This document shows positions 22,051 through 29,817 of a DNA stretch of 46,063 nt, in pieces. This DNA is from Candidatus Moraniibacteriota bacterium (GTDB taxonomy: Bacteria > Patescibacteriota > Minisyncoccia > Moranbacterales > UBA2206). The stretch spans positions 1-46,063 of the forward strand of contig JAUXSK010000031.1 in NCBI GenBank assembly GCA_030679995.1, given 5' to 3'. The notes beneath the pieces are model-generated. The model was not told the origin of the DNA and made no database searches. It saw nothing but the letters and a program-made list of their open reading frames with translations. The position numbers and the translations under genes were made by a program. The stretch's first letter is position 1. Each line of letters begins with the position of its first letter.

Positions 22051-25000
22051 TTAAAAGATAGATATCTTCGCCTCAGGAATAATATTTTTCAAGTTAGTTT
22101 CAAGGTTGTCGGATTGGGTGATGCAGTAGGGCGTTTCAAGTTTTTGATTGTTTATAGCTAAATATATTTTCAAGGCGCCGGCGTCGCAACGGTCGAAATA
22201 CTGAGAGAGCTTTTTGAGCGTATCTTTGTCGGCGCTGCCCGGCAGGGTGATGATCAATTTGGTAGCGTCAGCTTTTTTCTCAACGGGTTTTTCATTGAGT
22301 TTGCGGGTGGCTAGGATGCGGCTGAACTTTTCCACTTCGGCCTGGTTGACGACGGTGACTGAGTCGCACAAAATTTTGAAATTGCCGTCCTTGTCGGAAA
22401 TTTTTCCGCTGGCAAGAACGACTTTGTCTTCTTCCCAGACGGCGCCGGTGGCGTCAAGGACTTTTGGAAAGACCAAGATTTCCATAGCGCCATCCATATC
22501 TTCGATGGTCACGAATAGCATAGTTTTCTGGGTTTTCAGGTAAATCTTATGGATTTTGGCGATGACTCCGCCGACACTGATATTTTGTCCGACGTGGCTA
22601 GCGTTTATATTTTTAATCGGTACGCCCATTTGGGCGAAATAATCTTTGTATTCGCGTGCCGGGTGGTCGCTGATGTAAAGTCCCATCAATTCCTTTTCCC
22701 AACTTAGCCGCTGTTTCTTGGTGGCTGGTTCGCATTCCAAAAGGGCGATTTGTGGCATCGCGATTTCGGAAGCGCCGAACAGGCTGAATTGCTGCGAATT
22801 TTGGTTTTTTTGGAAAGTCTTGGAATGAGTGATGATATTTTCAATAGAAGCGATGATTTGGTTTCTCTCACCGAATCCTTCCAGTGTGCCAACCTTGGCC
22901 AGGGCCTCAATCGATTTTTTGTTCAAATCTTTGGTTTGCACTCTTTCCACCAAATCAGCAAGCGATTTGAATTTGCCATTTTTTTTGCGCTCTTCCACGA
23001 TTTCATGCGCCACATTATGTCCGACATTTTTGATGGCATTGAGCCCGAAACGGATGCGTGATTTTTTAGTTTCTTCATCGACAATGACGGCGAATTCTTC
23101 GAAACTTTCGTTGATATGCGGCGCCATAACCTCAATGCCCATTTCACGGCATTCGGAAACCTCGATGGCGATGCGGTCGATATTGTCCTGGTCGGAAGTG
23201 AGGAGCGCGGCCATAAAAGGAGCGGGGAAGTGCGCTTTCAGATAGGCGGTCTGATACCCGATGAGTCCATAGCAGGCGGCGTGCGATCGGTTGAATCCAT
23301 AGCCGGCAAACGGTTCGATGTATTCGAAAACTTTTTCTCCGATCTTGCGGTCGACGCCCTGGGTGACGCAACCCTCGATGAATTTTATTTTCTGTTCATG
23401 GATCAAGGCGAAAATTTTCTTGCCCATAGCTTTCCGGAGCATATCGGCCTCACCGAGCGAAAAGCCTGCCAAGTCGCGGGCGATTTGCATCACTTGCTCT
23501 TGATAGACCGCTACGCCGTATGTTTTCCTGAGTATCGGTTCTAGTTTCGGATGCAGATAAGACATTTTTTTCTCGCCGTGTTTCCGGGCGATGAAATCGG
23601 GAATCCAATCCATCGGACCCGGACGATAAAGGGCAACCATAGCGATGATGTCCTCCAATTCCGTGGGTCTCAAGAGTTTCAAGTATCTTTTCATACCGGA
23701 ACTTTCCAATTGGAAAACGCCGGTGGTCTCGGCTCTTTGCAGGAGCTCATAGGCCTTGGTATCGTCAAGCGGAATGGCATCGATATCGATTTCGAGGTTT
23801 TCCAATTTTCGAACTATCCGTAATGTGTTCTGGATGATGGTGAGATTTTTGAGTCCCAGAAAGTCCATCTTGAGCAATCCGATCTTTTCTACGAAGCTGG
23901 ATTTAGTGGAAGAGGAATATTGGGTTACCGTGCCGCCATTTTCGCCAGCTTTGGTGATGTTTTGCAATGGCGTGTATTCGGTCACGGGATCTTTAGTGAT
24001 GACGACCCCGCAAGCGTGCATCGAGGCGTGCCGCACGACGCCTTCCAATCTCTTGGCGCTGTCGATTAATTTTTTGGCGCTGGGATCCATACCGTAGAAA
24101 TCTTTGAATTCCTTGGATTCTTCCAAGGCTTCTTCGATAGTGGAAAATTGCGGGATAAGTTTGGCGGTTTTGTCGCAAAAGTCATAGGGTATACCCAAGG
24201 CGCGTCCGGCATCGCGCACGGCGGCCCGAGCAGCCATCGTACCGAAGGTGATGATTTGCGCCACGTGGTCATTGCCGTATTTCCGGCGGACATATTGCAA
24301 GACGTCATCCCGGCGGTTATCGGCGAAATCCATATCGACATCGGGCATTGAGACCCGTTCCGGATTCAAAAACCTTTCAAATAGCAAGTCATATTTGATC
24401 GGATCAATATTGGTGATGCCGACCAGATATGATACGAAACTTCCCGCCGCGCTGCCGCGTCCCGGACCGACGACGATGCCTTCGTTTTTCGCCCAATTGA
24501 CGAAATCCTGCACGATTAAAAAGTATGAAGCGTAGCCGGTCTTTTCGATGATGTCCAATTCATACGCCATCCTTTTGCGGTGCTCGCTGTTAATGTCGCC
24601 ATCGAATCTTTTTTGCAGTCCATCTTCACACATCTTCTCCAAATATGTTTGGGCAGTGTAGCCTTCCGGTACGTCGAAATGGGGGAGCTGGGTTTCGCCC
24701 AATTTTATTTCCAAATCGCACTTATCTACGATTTCCTGGGTATTGGCGATCGCTTCCGGCACATGCGCGAAATGGGCGGCCATCTCTTCCGGACTTTTGA
24801 GATATAGTTCGAAATCCATCAAATTCATCCGGTCTTTTTCGTCCACTTTGCGGTTGGTCTGGATGCACAGCAGGATATCTTGGATTTCGGCGTCTTCTTT
24901 TTTGATGTAGTGGATATCGTTAGTCGCTACCAGCTTGATGCCGAGTTTTTTAGAAAGTTCTATCAATCCTTTATTGGCGATCGCCTGGTTAGGGAATTTC

Positions 25001-25539
25001 GGGTGATGCTGGATTTCCAGATAGAAATCGCCCTTACCGAAGATATCCTGATATTCCAGTGCTAGTTCCTCCGCGCGCTCCATGTTGCCAGCGATAATCT
25101 GGTCAGGCACTTCGCCTTGCGTGCAAGCGGATAGTCCGATCAGTCCCTCGGAATATTTACGCAGAGTTTGGCGATCGATCCGGGGCTTATAATAGAAACC
25201 TTCCAGATGGGCGATGGTGATGAGGCGCATCAGGTTTTTATAGCCTTTTTCATTTTTAGCCAGCAAAATCAAATGGTATCTTTTCTTGTCTTCAGCTGTC
25301 GGATTTTTACTGTGCAAATCATTGGAAGTCACATAAAATTCACAACCAATGATGGGCTTGATGCCACGCTCCTTGGCTTTGATGTAGAACTCAATCGCGC
25401 CGTAGAGCACGCCGTGATCGGTGATGGCCAAAGAATCCATCCCAAGTTCCTTGGCATGGTCTAAAATCTTGTCGACTTTGGCTAAACCGTCGAGTAGGGA
25501 ATAGTGGGTGTGGACGTGTAAGTGGGTAAATTTAGGCAT
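22051..25539 (-). CDS. dnaE: DNA polymerase III subunit alpha
   Basis: DnaE is the replicative DNA polymerase catalytic subunit. The 1162-residue protein has an N-terminal PHP domain (HLHVHTHYSLLDGLA, SLAITDHGVLYGAIEFY), the polymerase core with GIVVGPGRGSAAGSFVSYL and the catalytic aspartates in MPDVDMDFADNRR, a HACGVVIT stretch, a YGFNRSHAACYG fingers-region motif, helix-hairpin-helix repeats around ALAKVGTLEGFGER, and an OB-fold near the end (VGGVIAKIHKI). Length and motifs are those of the DnaE1 type. The ATG has no clear SD and follows an AT-rich element. Confidence 0.97.
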   Translation of the reverse strand: MPKFTHLHVHTHYSLLDGLAKVDKILDHAKELGMDSLAITDHGVLYGAIEFYIKAKERGIKPIIGCEFYVTSNDLHSKNPTAEDKKRYHLILLAKNEKGYKNLMRLITIAHLEGFYYKPRIDRQTLRKYSEGLIGLSACTQGEVPDQIIAGNMERAEELALEYQDIFGKGDFYLEIQHHPKFPNQAIANKGLIELSKKLGIKLVATNDIHYIKKEDAEIQDILLCIQTNRKVDEKDRMNLMDFELYLKSPEEMAAHFAHVPEAIANTQEIVDKCDLEIKLGETQLPHFDVPEGYTAQTYLEKMCEDGLQKRFDGDINSEHRKRMAYELDIIEKTGYASYFLIVQDFVNWAKNEGIVVGPGRGSAAGSFVSYLVGITNIDPIKYDLLFERFLNPERVSMPDVDMDFADNRRDDVLQYVRRKYGNDHVAQIITFGTMAARAAVRDAGRALGIPYDFCDKTAKLIPQFSTIEEALEESKEFKDFYGMDPSAKKLIDSAKRLEGVVRHASMHACGVVITKDPVTEYTPLQNITKAGENGGTVTQYSSSTKSSFVEKIGLLKMDFLGLKNLTIIQNTLRIVRKLENLEIDIDAIPLDDTKAYELLQRAETTGVFQLESSGMKRYLKLLRPTELEDIIAMVALYRPGPMDWIPDFIARKHGEKKMSYLHPKLEPILRKTYGVAVYQEQVMQIARDLAGFSLGEADMLRKAMGKKIFALIHEQKIKFIEGCVTQGVDRKIGEKVFEYIEPFAGYGFNRSHAACYGLIGYQTAYLKAHFPAPFMAALLTSDQDNIDRIAIEVSECREMGIEVMAPHINESFEEFAVIVDEETKKSRIRFGLNAIKNVGHNVAHEIVEERKKNGKFKSLADLVERVQTKDLNKKSIEALAKVGTLEGFGERNQIIASIENIITHSKTFQKNQNSQQFSLFGASEIAMPQIALLECEPATKKQRLSWEKELMGLYISDHPAREYKDYFAQMGVPIKNINASHVGQNISVGGVIAKIHKIYLKTQKTMLFVTIEDMDGAMEILVFPKVLDATGAVWEEDKVVLASGKISDKDGNFKILCDSVTVVNQAEVEKFSRILATRKLNEKPVEKKADATKLIITLPGSADKDTLKKLSQYFDRCDAGALKIYLAINNQKLETPYCITQSDNLETNLKNIIPEAKISIF

Positions 25540-25556
25540 ATGATATAGTTAACTTT

Positions 25557-25695
25557 CTAAAATCAAAAATTCAAAATTACAAATATCAAATAAATTCAAA
25601 ACTACAATTTTCAAAATTAAAAACGATTTTATATTTTAAATTTTGGTTATTGTAATTTGTTTGGAATTTGTAATTTCGGATTTGAGATTTTAAAA
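25557..25695. repeat. AT-rich imperfect inverted element, copy 4
   Basis: Upstream of dnaE, a left half with AAAAATTCAAAATTACAAAT words faces a right half with TTATTGTAATTTGTTTGGAA and AATTTGTAATTTCGGATTT. It is closely similar to the copies near 29, 4553 and 31275. Confidence 0.65.
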
Positions 25696-25727
25696 AACAA
25701 AATAAAAACCACTATATTTTAAAATAG
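25692..25727 (-). terminator. Possible terminator of micro-unit 2
   Basis: On the minus strand CTATTTT pairs with AAAATATAG (one bulged A), followed by a T-rich TGGTTTTTATTTTG stretch. The hairpin is AT-only and overlaps the micro-ORF stop codon, so this is weak. Confidence 0.35.
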
Positions 25728-25762
25728 GGTTTGTGCGTCAAAAATATTCCAAGTTTTTCCAT
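25712..25762 (-). CDS. Candidate 16-residue micro-ORF
   Basis: On the minus strand a purine-rich GGAGGAAGGA precedes an ATG by about 8 nt, and the frame runs 16 codons (starting MEKLGIFLTHKPYF) to TAG. A consensus promoter lies 74 nt upstream and a T-rich stretch follows. The peptide has no known relatives that I can name. It could instead be a leader peptide for dnaE, or a chance frame. Confidence 0.3.
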   Translation of the reverse strand: MEKLGIFLTHKPYFKI

Positions 25763-25835
25763 AAGATTATTCCTTCCTCCATAGCCCGGATTACTCGCTG
25801 GGTTTTGCAAGGGAGATAATAACAAATCCATATGA

Positions 25836-25864
25836 ATCATACCTTATCCAGTCGCGGTTGGCAA
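25836..25864 (-). promoter_or_regulatory. Promoter reading toward micro-ORF 2 and dnaE
   Basis: On the minus strand TTGCCA (25859-25864) and TATGAT (25836-25841) are separated by 17 nt. It could drive the 16-residue frame and, by read-through, dnaE. Confidence 0.65.
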
Positions 25865-25886
25865 ACCCAATCGCAGGCCGGTTCGC

Positions 25887-25936
25887 AAAAAAATAAGACC
25901 TCCGGCACCACTAAGCTTAGTTGGTACGGAAGGTCT
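25887..25936 (-). terminator. Long-stem terminator of micro-unit 1
   Basis: On the minus strand AGACCT (25931-25936) pairs with AGGTCT (25896-25901), with further pairing inward to a CTAAGCTTAG centre. Next to it comes TA and a run of seven T. It is a strong intrinsic terminator. Confidence 0.8.
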
Positions 25937-25955
25937 GGCGGACACGGGGAGTCGG

Positions 25956-26015
25956 TCAATCCTTGCGAGGGTGTACCTGGTCTACATTTTCCGCTGGAAT
26001 GTACTGTGGGGGCAT
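25956..26015 (-). CDS. Candidate 19-residue micro-ORF
   Basis: On the minus strand a perfect AGGAGG lies 4 nt before an ATG that opens 19 codons (starting MPPQYIPAENVDQV) ending in TGA. A promoter lies about 55 nt upstream and a strong long-stem terminator begins 20 nt downstream, so the whole unit of about 185 nt is self-contained. I do not recognise the peptide. It may be a small protein or a small RNA with an accidental frame. Confidence 0.4.
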   Translation of the reverse strand: MPPQYIPAENVDQVHPRKD

Positions 26016-26043
26016 ATTTCCTCCTCTAGTTCGTGTTGTATGG

Positions 26044-26073
26044 TTGTGTATGGTTGGGAAATTTTAATAATAT
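26044..26073 (+). promoter_or_regulatory. Possible promoter of the 26197 gene
   Basis: TTGTGT (26044-26049) and TAATAT (26068-26073) are separated by 18 nt. The -10 box overlaps that of the divergent micro-unit promoter. Confidence 0.3.
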
Positions 26074-26097
26074 TAACACATAACATCTCCGAATCAA
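26070..26097 (-). promoter_or_regulatory. Promoter of micro-unit 1
   Basis: On the minus strand TTGATT (26092-26097) and TAATAT (26070-26075) are separated by 16 nt, about 55 nt before the 19-residue frame. Confidence 0.6.
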
Positions 26098-26196
26098 AAC
26101 AGGCTTGCGCCAGGGCCGTCGGTATGGTAAAAGGGTAGAAGGCTTTCTTTTACAACTAGGCAATCAAATTCATTCAATTCATAAGGAGGACGGACA

Positions 26197-26727
26197 ATGG
26201 ATGTCGTCATCGGGATGGTCGGGTTTATGGGGTTTATCATGGCAGGTTCAGAGCTTCCGAGACAGTGCGGGGATATGGATTTTTTCTGGGAACGGGTGCT
26301 TTTTCCAGTTATCTCGGTGGCGCTGGTATGTATTTTTTTCGGTATAGCGCATGATTGGGAAGTGGAGTATGTGGCTATCCGGATGGTCATCGCTCTGATA
26401 GCGGCCTTTTTCATTGAGCTTTTGTGTGCCGGTTGTCTGACCAGCGTACAGGTTGAAAAAAGGCGCCGCGGGGAATTGGTGGCGGTCCGTTTGACTAAAA
26501 ATGAAGCGACGCGGATAATCATCGATTATCTCTATCCGCCAGGATCGTTGAATCGGGCACTGATCGACCAGGATGATGAAGGCGATATGGCGGAGCGATT
26601 CCAGAATATTTGCCTAAGGGATGTGGGGGATTTCCGTAAACTTCAAAAAAAACTTGGAGTTCCTCTGAATGTGGCATGGCCACATAACGTCGGGGAAATC
26701 CTGCGCCAGGCCGTGAGATATCCCTGA
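26197..26727 (+). CDS. Membrane protein with cytoplasmic tail, unknown
   Basis: I do not recognise this 176-residue protein. It has hydrophobic segments at about 3-17, 34-50 and 60-82, followed by a basic VEKRRRGE stop-transfer region and a soluble tail of about 90 residues (LTKNEATRIIIDYLYPPGS...). A strong AAGGAGGA lies 7 nt before the ATG, unlike the SD-less core genes. It is a single-gene unit closed by a strong terminator, in the cassette-like region downstream of dnaE. Confidence 0.7.
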   Translation: MDVVIGMVGFMGFIMAGSELPRQCGDMDFFWERVLFPVISVALVCIFFGIAHDWEVEYVAIRMVIALIAAFFIELLCAGCLTSVQVEKRRRGELVAVRLTKNEATRIIIDYLYPPGSLNRALIDQDDEGDMAERFQNICLRDVGDFRKLQKKLGVPLNVAWPHNVGEILRQAVRYP

Positions 26728-26742
26728 ATTTTCCGGCTTCAA

Positions 26743-26781
26743 GAGCCCTCCGCAAGATCTTTGCGGAGAGCTCGATTTTTT
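26743..26781 (+). terminator. Terminator after the 26197 gene
   Basis: GAGC pairs with GCTC and CTCCGCAA with TTGCGGAG around a GATC centre, giving a long nearly perfect stem followed by GATTTTTT. Confidence 0.9.
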
Positions 26782-26992
26782 AATGGGCGGATCCCAGGCT
26801 GGAGCGGATATGGCTAAAAATTGACTTTTGTGCAGTGGAATGCTAGGTTTTGGGGAGTGAAATTAGGTATTTCATGGGCTCTTTTACATATAAAAAATTT
26901 AACCTTAAGGGAGGTGGATAACTTAAAACGGCAGAACGAAAAATTTGCACTTATTTGTGATATTTCAAGCAATTCAACTGAAGGAGTGGATG

Positions 26993-28141
26993 ATGGAAAA
27001 GATTACGCAGAAGAAGCAGAAAAGGCATGCTCATTATGACTTGGCTTTGGCTCAGAGAGAACAAGGGACTCTTTTATGTCCTGGACCATGCCCGCATATG
27101 TTTGACAGCCGCAAGGCAAATCAAGCCGTGTACGGTCGTATTAAAAAAGGGGAGACATTCGATTACTATGATGCTCTCCTTGGTTTGACCAGGATGAAAT
27201 CCCGGCCTGAAATGAGAAAGGCGTATGCCGGACTTATGGCTGGAGCTGAGGACTACACCAAGATGATGCTTCAGATATGGGTTGAGGTGTGCGGACTTCG
27301 CACTTTTAAAGACCAGGATGGCGTCTATCAAGAGTGGGGTCCGCCAGGCGATTTTATGATGATGCGCATAGTGGATTTTGTCCGTGAGCTTGAAACGAAG
27401 CATGGTATCCGCATTGTCTATCAACATGATTGCAAGCGAGGTGATGTGGCGGGAACCCAGACTGGATATATGGGGCGGTTTCTGGATGATCTCTGGGAAA
27501 AACTCAGGATGAAATTCTCATTCTTGCCTTATGACACGATGAACATCACGCCGTATATGGGCAGTGATGTCGCTCTGTTACGGGAGAACAAGAAAAAGAA
27601 CACCATACCTCCCCGTGGATTGAAACTTATGCGGGAAAAAGGCAAAGGCGTTGTCATTGTGTGCAAGACCTCTAACGATAGCGGTCCCGAATATCAACAA
27701 GAAATTATCGCGAGTCGGGGCATGTCTCTGGAAGAGTGTGTGGCTCAAGATGTGAATGCCTGGATTGAGAAATACGGGCTTATCTATAATGGTCTTTCTC
27801 CTCTCGGCCTGGTCGTCGGTTCGACTCATCCGGCTACTGGCAGGATGCGCTCCCTTTGTCCCACGGCAACTTTGTGGGTGCCGGGTTTTGGCAATCAGGG
27901 TGGAAAATTCGAAAACATCATGCTTGAGCTCATCCGTGAAGGAGAATGGAATGGGCAGGGTGCAATTTTCGGTTCTGAAACGGCCATGATGTACGGGTAT
28001 CAAGAAAAATTCGGTGGCACCGGCAAAGTTTCTGATGCAGAAAAATGCGCTGTTGCTGCCAAGGATAAATTTCGTGAATTGGAATACACCGCATATCAGC
28101 GACCCGAGGTCATTGATGCCAGGATAAAATATCCTTTTTGA
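26993..28141 (+). CDS. pyrF: Orotidine 5'-phosphate decarboxylase, type II-like, enlarged
   Basis: PyrF decarboxylates OMP to UMP. The 382-residue protein shows the catalytic D-x-K-x-x-D in HDCKRGDVAGTQTGY (Asp146, Lys148, Asp151), NITPYMGSDVALL, VIVCKTSNDSG and VVGSTHPATGRMRSLCP...WVPGFGNQGG, all as in type II (mycobacterial-type) OMP decarboxylases. It is about 100 residues longer than usual, with insertions around 40-135. The N-terminal GLDP motif, whose Asp contacts the ribose, reads GPCP (Cys33). GAAGGAG lies 6 nt before ATG 26993; an ATG one codon earlier has poorer spacing. pyrE lies 1 kb downstream as a separate unit. Confidence 0.85.
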   Translation: MEKITQKKQKRHAHYDLALAQREQGTLLCPGPCPHMFDSRKANQAVYGRIKKGETFDYYDALLGLTRMKSRPEMRKAYAGLMAGAEDYTKMMLQIWVEVCGLRTFKDQDGVYQEWGPPGDFMMMRIVDFVRELETKHGIRIVYQHDCKRGDVAGTQTGYMGRFLDDLWEKLRMKFSFLPYDTMNITPYMGSDVALLRENKKKNTIPPRGLKLMREKGKGVVIVCKTSNDSGPEYQQEIIASRGMSLEECVAQDVNAWIEKYGLIYNGLSPLGLVVGSTHPATGRMRSLCPTATLWVPGFGNQGGKFENIMLELIREGEWNGQGAIFGSETAMMYGYQEKFGGTGKVSDAEKCAVAAKDKFRELEYTAYQRPEVIDARIKYPF

Positions 28142-28361
28142 TGTCCATCATCCCTTTTACTTTTAAAATCCAGAGGTCAGCTCGCACAACGGAGGTATGC
28201 GAGCTGACCTCTTTTTTATTTATTTTATACTTTGATAATATTTTTCCTTTAATGGAATAGAGCCGTTTTTCCCCATTTTCCACGATGGAAATATGCTTAA
28301 CCACAGGATCCATTCTTGACTTTATGATATTTAGTGTGTCCCGCACTTGTTTTTGTGTCAT
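28110..28361 (-). CDS. Possible small protein antisense to the pyrF end
   Basis: This 83-residue minus-strand frame starts at an SD-less ATG about 20 nt after a near-consensus promoter. Its first 50 residues (MTQKQVRDTLNIIKSRMDPV...) look like a normal charged helical protein, but the rest reads through the pyrF terminator hairpin and 32 nt of pyrF. It may be a real small gene whose end has been displaced, or an antisense RNA. I do not recognise it. Confidence 0.35.
   Translation of the reverse strand: MTQKQVRDTLNIIKSRMDPVVKHISIVENGEKRLYSIKGKILSKYKINKKEVSSHTSVVRADLWILKVKGMMDIKKDILSWHQ
28172..28218 (+). terminator. 15-bp terminator after pyrF
   Basis: AGAGGTCAGCTCGCA (28172-28186) pairs perfectly with TGCGAGCTGACCTCT (28198-28212) across an 11-nt loop containing GGAGG, followed by T6. 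In the opposite direction only GGATTTT follows, so it is weaker there. Confidence 0.95.
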
Positions 28362-28387
28362 ATTATTTAATTTCGTGACGATATATT

Positions 28388-28415
28388 AGTATAGGTTTTA
28401 TTATCGTTATGTCAA
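28388..28415 (-). promoter_or_regulatory. Strong minus-strand promoter facing pyrF
   Basis: On the minus strand TTGACA (28410-28415) and TATACT (28388-28393) are separated by 16 nt. It drives the 83-residue frame or an antisense RNA. Confidence 0.7.
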
Positions 28416-28467
28416 TTTCAACGGCATTTGTGATGTAAGAATTTTTCGAACAATCTGCGTGCGATAA

Positions 28468-28497
28468 TTGACTTTTGCCTAGGAAAACTGTTAGGAT
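28468..28497 (+). promoter_or_regulatory. Possible promoter of the 28581 gene
   Basis: TTGACT (28468-28473) and TAGGAT (28492-28497) are separated by 18 nt, about 85 nt before the ATG. Confidence 0.4.
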
Positions 28498-28580
28498 ACG
28501 GATAAGTTTTTGGTTGTTTCCAAATAAAATAGAAGTTGCCATAATGGCGCAATTACGCGTAATTTTTGAGGAGGAAGGGC

Positions 28581-29021
28581 ATGGCATGTGTTAATACAAA
28601 AACAATGAATCTTTTGCAGAAATATTTAAACTCTGGTCGGAAGGTCATTATAACGACGACCAGTTCAGGCAAAACATTTGTTCATCAAGAAAAATTGTAT
28701 AGGTTCTGTCCTTTCGGATACATCAATTCAAATCCGATTATAGGGATGGGCTCAGCTGTAATTGAAGTTGCGGATGCTCAAACCGGTCAAGTTCTTTTGA
28801 AAAATACGGTAATCCATCCCGAATTTGAGTGGTATGGTTATTGCATGATGTTGTGGTTGCGGTTTCGTAGTTATGGTCCCAGTGCGTTTGACTGGAGTGA
28901 TCTCTTAGAAGCGCCAAAACAGTTTATTGATTGGATGCGTTTGATTTTTTATCATCGTCCTTGTGCTCAACTGAGAAGATGGCGTGAAACTCCAGATTAT
29001 TGGGATGATGATTCTGGCTGA
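28581..29021 (+). CDS. Unknown soluble protein
   Basis: I do not recognise this 146-residue protein. It has a basic, strand-rich first half (YLNSGRKVIITTTSSGKTFV, FCPFGYINSNPIIGMGSAV) and an aromatic, Trp-rich second half (FEWYGYCMMLWLRFRSYG, QFIDWMRLIFYHRP), ending in an acidic DDDSG tail. GAGGAGG lies 6 nt before ATG 28581, which fixes the start over an upstream TTG. It is monocistronic and sits between pyrF and pyrE; no functional tie can be shown. Confidence 0.65.
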   Translation: MACVNTKTMNLLQKYLNSGRKVIITTTSSGKTFVHQEKLYRFCPFGYINSNPIIGMGSAVIEVADAQTGQVLLKNTVIHPEFEWYGYCMMLWLRFRSYGPSAFDWSDLLEAPKQFIDWMRLIFYHRPCAQLRRWRETPDYWDDDSG

Positions 29022-29136
29022 GTCTAGGATTGCAGACTGAAATTTTGGCTGCCGGGAAAAAATCCCTTGTAAGTTCAACACTTTTAACGCAGCGGCTGCC
29101 GATTTGGCGCTGCCATGAAAATAAAGGAGGAAATTT

Positions 29137-29706
29137 ATGCTGGCACCCATACTGTGCGCGGAGGCAAGATTAAAACAGATGCTCTTGAAGTTGTCATATA
29201 AGAAGGGCACATTCAAGCTCACATCAGGCAGGGAATCGGATTTTTATGTGGATGGCAAGAAAACGGTTCTGGATGGCGAGGGGTCGTTCCTTGTCGGGGC
29301 ATGCTTCTACAGCATGATACGCAATTTCTATCCCGATGCACAGGCCGTGGCCGGCGTTACGCTTGGCGCTGACCCTCTTATAACGGCGACTTCGCTTATT
29401 GCCTTTCAAAGGGGTAGGAGTCTGCCCCAAATCATTATTCGTAAAGAAGCCAAGAAGCATGGCACCGGCAATCAGTTAGAAGCGGCAGCCACGGTATCGG
29501 AAAATGCCAATGTCATACTTCTTGACGACGTCCTGACTACAGGAGGAACGCTGCTCAAGATAGGCATCCCGGCGCTGGAAAGAGCCGGATATAAGGTGTT
29601 GGCTATCCTGGTAGTCGTTGATCGCGAAGAGGGCGGACGACAAATTCTGGAGGAACGTGGGTATGGGATCCGATCGATACTCACAAGGACAGAACTACTT
29701 GCATAG
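29137..29706 (+). CDS. pyrE: Orotate phosphoribosyltransferase
   Basis: PyrE joins orotate and PRPP to form OMP, the substrate of PyrF. The 189-residue protein has FKLTSGRESDFYVDGKKTVL, VAGVTLGADPLITAT, RKEAKKHGTGN (the flexible loop that contacts PRPP) and the PRPP-binding motif VILLDDVLTTGGTLL. An AAAGGAGGA lies about 6 nt before the ATG. With pyrF it covers the last two steps to UMP; the earlier de novo genes are not in the window, so orotate may be taken up or made elsewhere. Confidence 0.93.
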   Translation: MLAPILCAEARLKQMLLKLSYKKGTFKLTSGRESDFYVDGKKTVLDGEGSFLVGACFYSMIRNFYPDAQAVAGVTLGADPLITATSLIAFQRGRSLPQIIIRKEAKKHGTGNQLEAAATVSENANVILLDDVLTTGGTLLKIGIPALERAGYKVLAILVVVDREEGGRQILEERGYGIRSILTRTELLA

Positions 29707-29725
29707 CAAGAATTGAAAATATAAA

Positions 29726-29776
29726 CCCCGCGACACAAAACCTAAAGGAGGTGAATAAATGTGTCGCGGTTTTTTT
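29726..29776 (+). terminator. Terminator after pyrE with SD-like loop
   Basis: CCGCGACACA (29728-29737) pairs perfectly with TGTGTCGCGG (29760-29769), followed by T7. The 22-nt loop contains AAAGGAGGTGA and the stem begins with an ATG, an odd arrangement discussed in the findings. Confidence 0.85.
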
Positions 29777-29802
29777 ATTTCCCAAAACATCCGATATCGA
29801 GG

Positions 29803-29808
29803 TATAAT
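29803..29808 (+). promoter_or_regulatory. rnhB -10 box, near-leaderless mRNA
   Basis: A perfect TATAAT ends 9 nt before the rnhB ATG, so the predicted mRNA would have a leader of only about 3 nt. No good -35 box is seen. Confidence 0.5.
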
Positions 29809-29817
29809 CTACTTATT

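Noticed and set aside
25832-26029. Plus-strand frame of 65 codons upstream of the 26197 gene
   Set aside because: It runs antisense through a strong minus-strand terminator hairpin and the 19-codon frame, has no SD, and its composition does not look like a protein.
26821-27039. 72-codon frame before pyrF
   Set aside because: It overlaps pyrF in another frame and has no SD; the good SD belongs to ATG 26993.
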